From Berghia stephanieae (Eukaryota > Mollusca > Gastropoda > Nudibranchia > Aeolidiidae): a stretch of 64,000 nt of DNA. The stretch is from the NCBI GenBank assembly GCA_034508935.3, contig CM067446.1, forward strand, positions 26,106,630 to 26,170,629. The letters are read 5' to 3'. This document shows positions 1 through 9,925 of this stretch, piece by piece. The position numbers and the translations under genes were made by a program. The notes under the pieces were generated by a model. That model saw nothing but the letters and a program-made list of their open reading frames with translations. It did no database searches and was not told where the DNA came from. The number at the start of each line of letters is the position of its first letter. Within the stretch, counting starts at the first letter, position 1.

Positions 1-307
1 AGATGACCTCACAAACCCATACTGCAAAGCCCCGCCCTCTTTTGTCTCTAAAATGTGTTCACACAACTGTAGCATTAAACCACGCCCTATTTCAATTCTA
101 CAACCTGTCATTGTCATGATTTCACACATGATGAAATTTGATCATGAGATTTTGTTTGATTTCTTGAATTTGCCACTTTTTGAGGTCAAAAATTTGTTGT
201 GATTAACCCAAGTTTGTTGCAATTAACTAGTGACATTGATATAGAATTGATTCTATTTCCTGGGAAATGTTGCGATGAACAGAGTTGCGATTATCTGGAG
301 TGGGCTG
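1..307 (-). mobile_element. pogo/Tigger-like element, family C, cut by the window edge
   Basis: Ends TTATCTGGAGTGGGCTG next to TA (308-309). It is the reverse of the element at 5899-6618, sharing the GCCCCGCCCTCTTTT stretch and the CCACTTTTTGAGG stretch. TA target and end sequence fit the Tc1/mariner-pogo group. No transposase seen. Confidence 0.65.
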
Positions 308-654
308 TAGTTGCTTTAATTGTAATTCTAGAATTTTTTGACTATCCTATTTTCTTTCCTTTTACGTTGCAAGGGCCGTAAAACCATTGAAAACAACATT
401 CAACACTTACTCTTGTTTGTACCTCTGTAAAATGGTTTCCATCTCCTAAAATGTAATGTAAATACTTTGGTGATAGGTCTCCTGAAATTCGGATCCACTT
501 AATGGAATGATATACACTTCAGTCTAAGATTTTCGAGCTCTATAAATAGACATTTTCAAAAAACGTCCAAAAACATCTTCTCTCAACTATATGCAATTGT
601 GTATGAGACTCTCATTGAGAGGTACCAGACAAAACAAAAATGAAAAATATGTCC

Positions 655-835
655 TCTAATGTGATGCAAGCAAGGGTTGACAGCCTAAAAGGCATACCCT
701 TGTGAAGAATATAGGAAATAAAATTGGCCCAACCATCCAGAACCTAGGTGTAATGGTAGCATGTCTGACCGGTAACCAGGTCTGAGGTCCAATCCCCTTT
801 CGAGGTAGACTGATTTTTTGGTATTTTTTTGTTGT
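655..835 (+). repeat. tRNA-like repeat unit, copy 1
   Basis: About 80 bases of leader, then a tRNA-Thr-like stretch: GTGTAATGGTAGCATG (D-arm/box A), a CTGACCGGTAACCAG anticodon-arm-like hairpin with GGT in the loop, and GAGGTCCAATCCCC (T-arm/box B). The same unit recurs at 1471-1640. Acceptor pairing is poor, so it is a repeat or SINE part rather than a working tRNA gene. Confidence 0.5.
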
Positions 836-848
836 ATTTTTCTCTCTT

Positions 849-1235
849 GCTTTGTTTGTTTGTTTGTTTTTAAGGGTTTTACGGCGCTTGCAACACATTT
901 AGGTTATATCAGCTCCAGTAAAAAGGAAGAAAATGGGATAGTAAAAAGTTCTAGAATTACAATTAAAGCACCCAAGAGAAAGGAAGACAAAGGGGAATTG
1001 GGAACAAATAGGGATCAGATGCAGATTCCAAGAGCAAACCATCAATGTACTTAGTTTGAGATCACCTATGTCTCATCCGGACACAAGCACAAAATCCAAC
1101 AAAGAGGAATACACTCAAATGCTTACATTATACATTAAAAATAACAAACATAATAATACATAACAGAGAGATGATTTACAGGGAAAAAAATATCATCTCC
1201 CAAAACAATAACTATGCATTGTCTGGCACCTTTCA
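849..1235 (-). repeat. Repeat A retroposon, partial copy
   Basis: Opens with T-rich sequence and GTTTTACGGCGCTTGC and runs to AACAATAACTATGCATT. It matches the complete copies at 3944-4483 and 52801-53336. The T-rich start is an A-rich tail on the minus strand. Its expected head part is missing; different sequence follows. Confidence 0.7.
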
Positions 1236-1284
1236 TACACAATTGTTCAGATCTTTATCTTACACCAGTGCCTGCCAAGTGAGT

Positions 1285-1390
1285 CTGCCTTGTCGTGGCG
1301 GGGGAGCTTATGTGCTTGCTACGATCCCATGGAGCTATTTTGGCGGGGACTTCGTGTGCCCTGGCAGGTCTAACCAAGCTCAATAATTTC
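1285..1390 (+). repeat. GC-rich unique-looking block
   Basis: CTTGTCGTGGCGGGGGAGC to GACTTCGTGTGCCCTGGCAG and AACCAAGCTC is far more GC-rich than its flanks and resembles the structured 5' leader of some LINEs as I remember them. Not confirmed. Confidence 0.25.
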
Positions 1391-1470
1391 TCAATCTATT
1401 TTCAAAAATAAAAATGGAGCTAATCAAATGGCTTAGTCCTAGTCCTCTCGTGTTCATTGTTTGTGTTGTG

Positions 1471-1640
1471 TGATGCAAGCGAGGGTTTACCACGTAAAAA
1501 GCGAACTCTTGTGAGAAATATAGGAATTAAAATTGCCCCAACTATCAGGAACCTTTGTGGTGTACTGGTACTGGTAGCATGACCGACTGAGGTAATCAGG
1601 AGGTCGAGGTAGACTGATTTTTGGGGGATGTTTTTTTTTT
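1471..1640 (+). repeat. tRNA-like repeat unit, copy 2, more decayed
   Basis: Starts TGTGATGCAAGCGAGGGTTT like copy 1 and ends GGTAGACTGATTTTT. The tRNA-like part is disrupted (GTACTGGTACTGGTAGCATG). Confidence 0.5.
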
Positions 1641-2049
1641 TTTTTGGCCGTCACCTTTATACGTAATTGTTCAGATCTTTATCTTGCACCGTTGCCTGCT
1701 CTCTTATTTCTCCCTAATTTTTAGAATCCAATGAGTACTGTATTATGTAAACATTTGAGTGTATTCCTCTAGTGGGAACCTGTGCTTGTATCTGGGTGAG
1801 ACTTTGTGATCTCAAACTAAGTACATCGATAGATTGCTCTTAGCTGGCCCCCCGGAAATATGCAAAAAAAATATCCCAAATTATGCGGGGGAAATTGCAA
1901 ATTATGCGGGGGGGAAAAGCAAATTATGCAAGGGAAATTACAAATTATGCAAAACAAAAAAAAAGTAATACATCGCTGTCTAAATTTTTCCATTGCTTTA
2001 TTTACATTTAACCAATTCAAAATTAAAGAACTACAACATTCAAAACTTA

Positions 2050-2402
2050 ATTTTTTGTTGTAGCACAGACAAGCTAGATGTCGCAGAGGCGTTGTGCTAA
2101 GACTCCTGCGCCTGTCTGACAATATCAGATTGTAAACAGAAAAGCTGCGCTCAGCATCAGCGCTGTTGATCGTTGTACTTGGCATAAGCAGCCAAAGCAG
2201 GCACTTCATCAGAAATGGACTGCCAAAAATGCGGCACGTCAACAGAAGAGGTGACGGAGTTCTTCACCGTGAGGGGCCCAAGCTGCCGGGTGTACCTCTT
2301 GATCTCCTCGGGTACAGTTTTCAGCTTTGTGAGGCTCTCAAGTTGATCCCAAGGTGGAGACAGGAGCAGCTTATCAGGGTAGATCTCAAGAAGACAAATC
2401 AA
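2050..2402 (-). pseudogene. hAT transposase C-terminal fragment
   Basis: Minus strand reads DVPHFWQSISDEVPALAAYA in one frame and, after a frame change near 2160-2170, SADAERSFSVYNLILSDRRR then LRHLACLCYN. The second part is the hAT dimerisation region (usual form N-A-D-S/A-E-R). The N-terminal part is interrupted by the insertion at 2403. Confidence 0.8.
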
Positions 2403-2841
2403 TAGGGCTGGGCGGGTACCCGCGAGTACCCGCGGGTAATAAAGTTAAACCGGGTACTCGGGTAAAAGGGGCGGGTAACGGGTACCCGATCATTTTTGGC
2501 GGTTTTAATATTTTTGAACAAAAATTGGAAATAATACAATTTTATTTACATATTTACATTTACATGACATTTTTTCAAAAGATTTTCCTACTTTATTTTT
2601 CAATTACAATGATTTTTTTGTTTTATTTGTTAACACACATTTGATTCAATTTTGGAATCAAAAGGTTAAGACCATAATTTATTAGTTCTTATCTTTTAAA
2701 GGAATCTCAGGTACTTTTATTTTATTTATTATTATTATTTTTTTTTCATTGTAGTTAATTATCTTTCTTACTTCAGTTTCGCTTCATTTGTTGTAATAAA
2801 TAATAAATTAATAAAAAAAAAAATAAAAAATAATAAAAAAG

Positions 2842-2873
<32 letters not shown>

Positions 2874-2993
2874 ACAAAAAAAAATTTGGGGACAAAAGTC
2901 ACTCCTGCCACGGGTACCCGCGGGTACCCGGGTAATCAGACCACTACCCGGGTATTACCCGGGTAATGATTTGGGCGGGTAATCCCAGCACTA
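2403..2993. mobile_element. Non-autonomous hAT element nested in the larger hAT
   Basis: Ends TAGGGCTGGGCGGGTACCCG and CGGGTAATCCCAGCACTA, flanked by a perfect 8-bp duplication CAAATCAA (2395-2402 and 2994-3001). Both ends hold clusters of GGGTACCCG. The middle holds A/T-rich sequence and a 31-base C run (about 2842-2872). No coding region. Confidence 0.88.
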
Positions 2994-3017
2994 CAAATCA
3001 AATCGTACACTTGGAAT

Positions 3018-3377
3018 CAGGGTTGCCAGATTAATTTCAGGCATTCTGCCAACTGGATTTAATAAATCTGCCAAATACCACAAAAATCTGCCAAACCGTA
3101 CTATTTATAGTACCCCCTTTAAAAACTCATCAGTTTTGTTAAACAAAAAATTCTCAAGGCCGATGTCATAATTTTTTTTTCATTTCCCAAGTTTAAAAAA
3201 ATCACTAATACATTAAAATTGTCATGGAAAACGTGGAGTAGACCTATACATTTATCCCTAGGCCTCGGAAAATAAAATCTGCCAAACTGCCAAACCTATT
3301 TTTCTCTGCCAGACGACTTCAAATTCTGCCAAAAAAAAAGAACATTTGGCAGAAAATCTGCCAAATTGGCAACCCTG
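3018..3377. mobile_element. Second small hAT-type element nested in the larger hAT
   Basis: Ends CAGGGTTGCCAGAT and AATTGGCAACCCTG, flanked by a perfect 8-bp duplication CTTGGAAT (3010-3017 and 3378-3385). Repeated ATCTGCCAAA units occur inside. No coding region. Confidence 0.88.
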
Positions 3378-3879
3378 CTTGGAATTTGAATAGCCTCCAT
3401 TTAAAGTATTTGGGAACATCGTCGGACTTTTTCAGTTTCATTTTTCTTCATACAATGGTCATAAATTCACGCTGAAAACCATATTATGCATAATTATGCG
3501 GTAAAAGGTGAATTATGCGGCCGCATTGCGGTAAGTGGCAAATTATGCGGCCGAATCGGTCGCGTTTTCCTGGGGGGCCAGTCTTAGAATCTACTCCCCT
3601 ATTTAAACCAGTTTTACTTTCCCTTGGGTGCTTTTAACTGTAATTTTATAATTTTTTGAATAGCCCATTTTATTATATTTTGACTGTGACCATAAATTAA
3701 AATGATCTGAAATGTGACATTTTATTTTTACCTCTAAATAATATTAACAAAACAAATTATTATTATTATTGAGACAATTCCTTTTATTATCCTTTAATTA
3801 TCATCGTTATCTTCAGTTATACCAGATATATAATAATTGGAACGGAGTTTGGATAAGCTGTTAAATATTTTTTAAAATT

Positions 3880-4850
3880 AATTTGACTCTTACAAACGTT
3901 GAGAACAAAAGAGTGAAAGTTAGTCCAATCTGATCAATATATGTTTTTTTGTTTTTATTTGTTTTTAAGGGTTTTACGGCGCTTGCAACACATTTAGGTT
4001 ATATCAGCGCCAGTAAAAAGGAAGAAAATGCGATAGTAAAAAGTTCTAGAATTACAATTAAAGCACCCAAGAAAAAGTAAGACAAAGGGGAATTGAGAAC
4101 AAATAGGGCTCAGATGTAGATTCCAAGAGCATACCACCAATGTACTTAGTTTGAAATCACCTACAAGTCTCATCCAGACACAAGCACAAAATCCAACAAA
4201 GAGGAACACACTCAAATGCTTACATTATACATTCAAAATAAAAATAATAATACATAACAGAGAGATGATTTACAAGGAAAAAAATATCATCTCCCAAAAC
4301 AATAACTATGCATTTGACTGTTTCCCTCCCAGCTAGGATTCCGGCCAGTGCCAGGACAAAACCAAGTAATCTCATTCCGAGACAAAGACAGAAAGCATGT
4401 TGGATAACAGATAAAGGGGGATAGAAGACACAGTTTGTACCTCCCTGCCCGCTATGGGAGGTCAGAATCCCCACCCAGTGATGAATATATCGAATTGCAT
4501 CAATGCTGCTGTTGCTTGGCCAAATACAGGGCTGCCATATGGTTTTTGTTTCAATCAAATTGCTCAATTTGGTGGACTATGAAGTGTTTACAACTAGTTT
4601 AAGTTTACCATATATGGTGTGAAACTGATCAATGGTCAAATCAAAATTGCTACAAAAACTTACAAGCAGCGGTGAGAACAGTGTCCCAACAGTCTTTGTG
4701 AAATCGACCAAAGATATCGCAGCCATGGCAGTCCCAGCCTGTGTAAACTCAGAGGGAAAATGTTGCTATAGTGGACAGGAAACTCAACTTTAGTTATTCG
4801 CAACATTTTTGCTGATCCCAAGGCGTTGCGATTATTCGGAGAGGATTGTT
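3880..4850 (+). mobile_element. pogo/Tigger-like element, family C, split by repeat A
   Basis: GACTCTTACAAACGTTGAG (3885 on) matches 6351 on, and after the repeat A insertion GGGCTGCCATATGG and TGATCCCAAGGCGTTGCG match 6450-6600. Right end near GAGAGGATTG (about 4848). Its left end cannot be fixed. Confidence 0.55.
3944..4483 (-). repeat. Repeat A retroposon, complete copy
   Basis: AATATAT flanks both sides (3936-3942 and 4484-4490). Plus-strand T-rich start and GTTTTACGGCGC mean the element reads on the minus strand and ends in ...GCGCCGTAAAACCC plus an A-rich tail. Head near CACTGGGTGGGGATTCTGAC. About 540 bases, no coding region. It splits a family C Tigger element (parts at about 3880-3943 and 4491-4850). 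Confidence 0.75.
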
Positions 4851-4899
4851 GGAAGATTTACTTAATTTACAGGCCTGATAAATAAATATACATATATAT

Positions 4900-5897
4900 A
4901 TATAGCTGCCAACCCACCAAGCTTATTAAGAGGGAGTTTTGGTCAGAAAAAATCAGGGAGATACATAAATAATTTAATTACAATCGATATCAGCCATGTA
5001 GAGCTACAGTGCAACCCCGATGTAACGACATCCGTTATAGCGACATTCCCTGTATAACGACGTGGTACTCAGGTCCCATTTTATTTTACTATATATCATT
5101 AGTAATAAAAACCTCTCTATAGCGACGTACATTTCAGCAAAACCTCTGTATAACGACATTTCTGGTCTGACAAACCTTGAAGGTGTTTGTCTACAATGAA
5201 ATTGTTCGTAACTATCACAAGTGGTATCCTCATTCTATGTATGTTGTCTACTCGTAATGAGCCCAGAGCTAGTTCTTATTGTAGCCAATGAAAACGCTTC
5301 TTTTTCAGCCAATCAATAGTCACATTTGTACAACACCAGAGCCAATCAGAAGGCTTGCCTTTCACCCAATGAATGCCTGTGACAGGTCAACACTGGACTG
5401 TTTATAAATTCTTTGTCCACTCTCCATTCATTGCCGGTCCCAAGCCCGGATAAACTACAGAGGGAAAATGAAAAAGTATACATTCACTACACAAGACCCA
5501 AAACACCTGATATACACAAATAGGAAACCTCTCTGTAACGACATCCCTCTATAACGACACGTTTTCACGGTCCCAACGATGTCGTTATATATCGAGGTTG
5601 CACTGTATTTAACTTCACTAAAAAGAACGGATTCAGTATCGGCCTTTCCGATTATAAATCTACAATACCAAATGACTTAAACCCACTTCCGTTTACAAAA
5701 TGGAGGACCGGAACTTTAAGTACGTACCGAAAGAATCGAAAAGACCCGCATGGTAGGCTAACATGGGGCCTGGGCCTGGGCCTACAGACAGGCTACTGCA
5801 CGATAATGCGGGAGATCGGTTTGACGGGCAGGAGCGCGGGAGACAAACTAAAAATACGGGAGTCTCCCGCAATTTTCGGTAGGATTGGCAGCTATGT
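4900..5897. mobile_element. Element B, copy 1, with a Tigger inserted
   Basis: Ends ATAGCTGCCAACCCACC and GGTAGGATTGGCAGCTATG. Same ends and interior (GGGAGTTTTGGTCAG, GCGGGAGTCTCCCGC) as copy 2 at 37426-37805. A TA-flanked pogo-like element occupies 5007-5605. Confidence 0.75.
5007..5605 (+). mobile_element. pogo/Tigger-like non-autonomous element
   Basis: TA on both sides (5005-5006, 5606-5607). Ends CAGTGCAACCCCGATGTAAC and ATATATCGAGGTTGCACTG. Subterminal repeats of TATAACGAC-type words lie at both sides. Internal MKKYTFTTQDPKHL may be the start of a deleted transposase. Confidence 0.85.
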
Positions 5898-5898
5898 A

Positions 5899-6618
5899 TA
5901 GCCCACTCCGGATAATCGTAACTTTCGGTTAATCGCAACATTTCCCAAGAAACAGAATTAACTCTGTATAAAAGTTTCCGGTTAATTGCAACAAATTTTC
6001 GCCCTCAAAAAGTGGTAAATTTAAGAAATCAAACAAAATATCACGATTTCATCATAGAAGAAATTGTGACAGTTGAAAAGTCGAGAGTAACCGGGATTCA
6101 ATGCTACAGTAGTGTGTCACCACACTATTAGAGATAAAAGAGGGCGGGGCTTTTCAGTATGGGTTTGTGATGTTATCTGTGACCATTTAATAGGAGGCGA
6201 GGGGCTGGGCAATGTTTTCACAACACGTAGACAATTGACAGTTGTAAAGAGAGACTGAGCGTTATCCTTTGTTTTGGGATTGACAATGGTGTATTGTGAG
6301 CAATGAGTTTGGTGAGAGCTTATTGTCTCTCACCATGTCTAATCTCTTTGACTCTTACAAATGTTGAGAACAAAAGAGTGAAAGTTAATCCAATCTGAAT
6401 AAGATGCCGACTTGCATCAAAGCTACTTTTGCTTGACAAAATCTATATAGAGCTGCCATATGGTTTTTATTTCAATTATAATGCTGTCTGTGGTGGATTA
6501 AGAACAATGTTTACAACAACTAGTTTCAGTTTACCATATTTGTGTAAAATGTTGCAACGTCAGTTAATTGCAACATTTTCGCTGATCCCAAGGTGTTGCG
6601 ATTATCTGGAGTGGACTG
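5899..6618 (+). mobile_element. pogo/Tigger-like element, family C, full length
   Basis: Ends GCCCACTCCGGATAATCG and TTATCTGGAGTGGACTG, with TA on both sides. Subterminal GTTAATCGCAACA words on both ends. 720 bp, non-autonomous. It abuts the end of element B copy 1. Confidence 0.75.
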
Positions 6619-6659
6619 TATTATATAAATGTAGAACAAATAATAATACAGTGCATTTC

Positions 6660-6865
6660 AGAGATGATTTACAAGACAAAAAATTTAAACTCCCAAAACT
6701 CGCTATACATTTGACTGTTTCCCTCCCAGCCAGGGCCAGGATAAAACCAAGTAATCTTATTCCAAGACAAAGACAGAAAGCATGTTGGAAAACAGATACA
6801 AGGGGATAGAAGACACAATAAGTGCCTCCTTGCCCACTATGGGAAGTCAGGAACCCCAACCAGGA
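6660..6865 (-). repeat. Repeat A, head half only
   Basis: AGATGATTTACAAGAC to CTATGGGAAGTCAGGAACCC matches the head half of the complete copies (GACTGTTTCCCTCCCAGC block). Truncated on its tail side. Confidence 0.65.
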
Positions 6866-7675
6866 AATGTCTGATGTAAACGGAAATCAAAATTGGGGGA
6901 TAATAATCTTGCCCAAAGAAGAAAAAAAAGGTTTCTGAAACTGCATGAACTTAGGATCTCCCGGGTCACATTCGGCTACCATGCCAGCAGAAAAAGTACT
7001 TAATATCAGCAAAGTTCTTTATTTTACTGAAATATAAAGGGAGGGAGGAATAAGTTCTAATAAGTGTGTTCTGTTGTAATGAAGAGGGGTGAAAATCAAA
7101 CAAGGCTTTTTAATAAATTTTTTATTTTCATGCTACTTTGTTGTAAAATTATCACATTTATATTGGCACACAGGATCATACAATTCTCTCTCTCTCACAC
7201 ACACACAACTTCGAACAAACCATTCACAGAGCTTCATATAGACTATGGTGAAACTCATGATAAGTCATAGAGCAATCGTGGTCTACAGCCACTCATCTGA
7301 CACTGAAACTGTTACACCAAGAACAAATAGCTTTGCAGAATTTTAAACTCGTGCAACATTTTTTTTAAAAAGTCCTTTAGCGCTAGTAAAAGGAAAAAAA
7401 TTAACATTTGCACTCATGAGAGACGAAGACAAAGGGTTCAGATTGCAGGAAAGGTCCAAGAGGAATCCATCCAAAAGTCTTGTGTCCTGCACAAGCACCA
7501 CAATACGACAGAGGGAGCAGCACACTCAGATGGTTAAAATGCATATAAGTCAATAAATAAATAAATATATATATATATATATCGAATCGTGTTTGATACA
7601 AATATGGTACGAAAAGTGCTCGACATGTAGTAATGGAGCGAATTATTATTTAAAATATTTACCACAATGTTTGGG

Positions 7676-7721
7676 CAGTCTACATCGATGTTTCAGGCTT
7701 AATTTGCCATCTTCAGGACTG
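7676..7721 (-). ncRNA. Hammerhead ribozyme motif, type I, left arm
   Basis: Exact reverse-strand counterpart of the right-arm motif, with the same stems and core (CAGTC, CTGAAGA, GAAA, CATCGATG, TA, GACTG). The two ribozymes face each other across the palindrome. Confidence 0.8.
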
Positions 7722-8076
7722 AGTTGTTTTGTTGACTGTTGTTGTTTCTTGAAGTGGTTCCGGTTTGAAGTTAATTAAGAGGAATTTGCGCCGATGGGGA
7801 CACTTTCCGTAGATCTCATTTTTCATGTTGAGTGTGGCTTCATGAGGTTGTTTGATTATGGTATATTTTTCTTCCAGGCATAAGCTACATTGTTTTGATC
7901 AAAACAATGTAGCTTATGCCTGGAAGAAAATATATACCATAATCAAACAACCTCATGAAGCCACACTCAACATGAAAAATGAGATCTACGGAAAGTGTCC
8001 CCATCGGCGCAAATTCCTCTTAATTAACTTCAAACCGGAACCACTTCAAGAAACAACAACAGTCAACAAAACAACT

Positions 8077-8122
8077 CAGTCCTGAAGATGGCAAATTAAG
8101 CCTGAAACATCGATGTAGACTG
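8077..8122 (+). ncRNA. Hammerhead ribozyme motif, type I, right arm
   Basis: Order: CAGTC (stem I), CTGAAGA (core CUGANGA), TGGCAAATTAAGCCT (stem II GGC/GCC with loop), GAAA (core), CATCGATG (very short stem III), TA (cleavage after the GUA triplet), GACTG (stem I partner). All conserved core positions are present. Such minimal stem III ribozymes are known from Penelope-like elements and retrozymes and tend to act as dimers. Confidence 0.8.
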
Positions 8123-8843
8123 CCCCAAACATTGTGGTAAATATTTTAAATAATATATATATATATCTATATATAATATGTGAGAAATTGTTCACAAAGA
8201 AACGAAATTCCTCAGAAATATATAAATCCATCTGACTGTTTCCCTCTCAGCTAAACCCCCCAAGCAGGCCTGAGGCAAATGAAAGTCTTATTCCAGAACA
8301 ATACCATGTAGCTAGATGAAAAGGACAATAATAAAGACATGGAGGGGCAAGCAAAGGAGTATCTGATGTAGAAACCATTGGTTAACGAAGGCCAAAATTC
8401 CCACGCAATTTCACCCACTGCCAACAAGAATAATAAAGTAAACAACTAAAATTAAATGGTGGCGATTGGACTTTTCGTTTTATGCTATAGGAACTTGGTT
8501 AAACTCCGACTCCATGGGCGTTTCAAGAGCAACGGTGTCAGATCAGTAGAGTAAGACTAATCATCACATTACAGTGGGCATTAAACAAATTAATTACAAA
8601 GTTTACCATTTGAAATCATACATGTTTTTCAAAGGAGAGGAAAAAACAAAAGATTAATAATCATTTCTCCTTCCTCTAAACAAAATATACAAATGGAAGA
8701 TTTATTAAATTTAGGAAGAAAAAAGTTATACACTATCCTCACTCAAAAAGAGTATTCATCGTTTGTAATTATAATATACAATACTAGACTGGTCCTTCAG
8801 AGTCATTAAGTCTATAGATGGGAAGTCTATCCCTGGTTTTATA

Positions 8844-9694
8844 CAGTAGAACTCGGAAATAGCGAGTTCGACGGGTCCACTCCTGATTACTCGCTATATC
8901 CGAGTTCTCGCTATTCCCCGAGTTGCCAGGAAAGGTTATAATATTGCTGGTTATTCCCCTCAGTGTGTAATTCGAGTAAAAGCCGTCGCCCCTATTTCAA
9001 TTTCTTCACAGAAGTGGCAGAATGCTTGGTTTTTTGTTATTGTTGTTTATTGTTTTTATTTTCAAGTAAAATCATGACTAGAAAAAAAACAAGAACATAG
9101 AAGCGTGTGCGTGTGCGCGCGAGTGTTTGTATGCACTCGGCATGTTTGATGAGGTAAGCAAGCGCATCACTCAATCACTGACCCATTGAAATAATGGTTC
9201 CACACTCCCCTCTCTGGCTGATCGTGTCGTTCGTTAACGATGCTACTCCCTGACCGATGCTGTGAAGTGAGGCATGTTGACATGTGTTTACCTCGCGCGT
9301 CGCGTGGCACCACATTAGGTGAATAATTGACCCCCACCCCCAATACACACACACGCACACAAACCCAACCCCACCCCAAATTTGTTTCGCCTATTATGTA
9401 CTACTACAGACTAGGGCTACTATGTAATATTACTCGTAACGAAAAATAAGAAAAGAAAAGAGGCTAGGCTAAAAATATTTAAATTGCCATTGTCTCTTGT
9501 TTTGCTTTACTTCGTTCGCAGTCCTGGGCTGGGGCAGGAAATGCTCGTTATTTCCGAGTTGACCTCTTTTTCATACTCGCCACTTTCATGCTAATTTTCA
9601 TGACTCAAATAAGGGGAAAAAACGGGGATTTAGATTTTACTCGCTATTTCCGAGTTCTCGCTATTTCCGAGTACGTTACTTTCATGTTCTACTG
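8844..9694. mobile_element. pogo/Tigger-like non-autonomous element
   Basis: TA on both sides (8842-8843, 9695-9696). Ends CAGTAGAACTCGGAAATAGC and TTCATGTTCTACTG, with repeated CTCGCTATTTCCGAGT words near both ends. Carries CA/GT-rich and CpG-rich stretches; no transposase. Confidence 0.82.
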
Positions 9695-9714
9695 TAGCAT
9701 GAAAAGGACAATAG

Positions 9715-9925
9715 CAATTGCTTGTTTGTTTTTGTTAATGTTTTAAAGGGTTTTATGACGCTCGCAACACATTAGGTCATTTCAATACCAATAAAAAGAA
9801 AGAAAATGGGACAGTAAAAAGTTATAGAATTACAATTAAGGCACCCAAGAAATGTGAGACAAAGGGGAATTAGTTTAAAAAGGAGACAAATGTAGATTTC
9901 AAGGGCACAATATCAGTCAGGCCTG
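9715..9925 (-). repeat. Repeat A, tail half
   Basis: GGGTTTTATGACGCTCGC to GTAGATTTCAAGGGCAC matches the tail half of the complete copies. Head half absent. Confidence 0.65.

Larger units (their letters stand above)
1844..3581 (-). mobile_element. hAT-family DNA transposon, defective, with two nested insertions
   Basis: Inverted ends CTGGCCCCCCGGAAA and TTTTCCTGGGGGGCCAG. TCTTAG flanks both sides (six exact bases; an eight-base match is imperfect). Subterminal AAATTATGCGG repeats occur at both ends (1880-1950 and 3490-3550). Inside is a hAT transposase C-terminus and two later elements (2403-2993 and 3018-3377). Confidence 0.8.
1700..3655 (+). repeat. Repeat A copy in reverse orientation, interrupted by a hAT element
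   Basis: 1700-1843 and 3582-3655 together form one stretch of repeat A read backwards (GTACATCGATAGATTGCTCTTAG, then AATCTACTCCCCTATTT, then CTTGGGTGCTTTTAACTG). The split falls in a GCTCTTGGAATCT-type site of the family, which proves that the hAT element came later. Confidence 0.75.
7640..8157. repeat. Near-perfect 518-bp palindrome
   Basis: Arms 7640-7898 and 7899-8157 are reverse complements with only a few differences; the centre is TTGTTTTGATCAAAACAA with no spacer. Each arm ends in a hammerhead motif. Flanked by AT microsatellites inside an old repeat A copy. Fits inverted terminal segments of a Penelope-like element or a related ribozyme-bearing retroelement. No reverse transcriptase seen. 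Confidence 0.85.
7300..8440 (-). repeat. Repeat A, old copy split by the palindrome element
   Basis: The tail half is recognisable at about 7340-7555 (AGTAAAAGGAAAAAAATTAAC, CACTCATGAGAGACGAAGAC) and the head half at about 8195-8420 (GACTGTTTCCCTCTCAGC). AT microsatellites and the palindrome at 7640-8157 lie between. Confidence 0.5.

Noticed and set aside
740-810. Functional tRNA-Thr gene
   Set aside because: Acceptor stem does not pair well and the same stretch recurs in a decayed repeat copy.
1817-2242. 141-codon frame as a host gene
   Set aside because: Its middle is the hAT dimerisation motif and its ends run through the transposon's AAATTATGCGG subterminal repeats.
7852-8085. 77-codon frame across the palindrome centre
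   Set aside because: It reads through the palindrome centre into the ribozyme region; no match to known proteins.
7640-8157. Palindrome as a CRISPR array or an assembly mirror artefact
   Set aside because: There are no spaced direct repeats. An artefact is possible, but the arms differ at several bases and end in a functional-looking motif.
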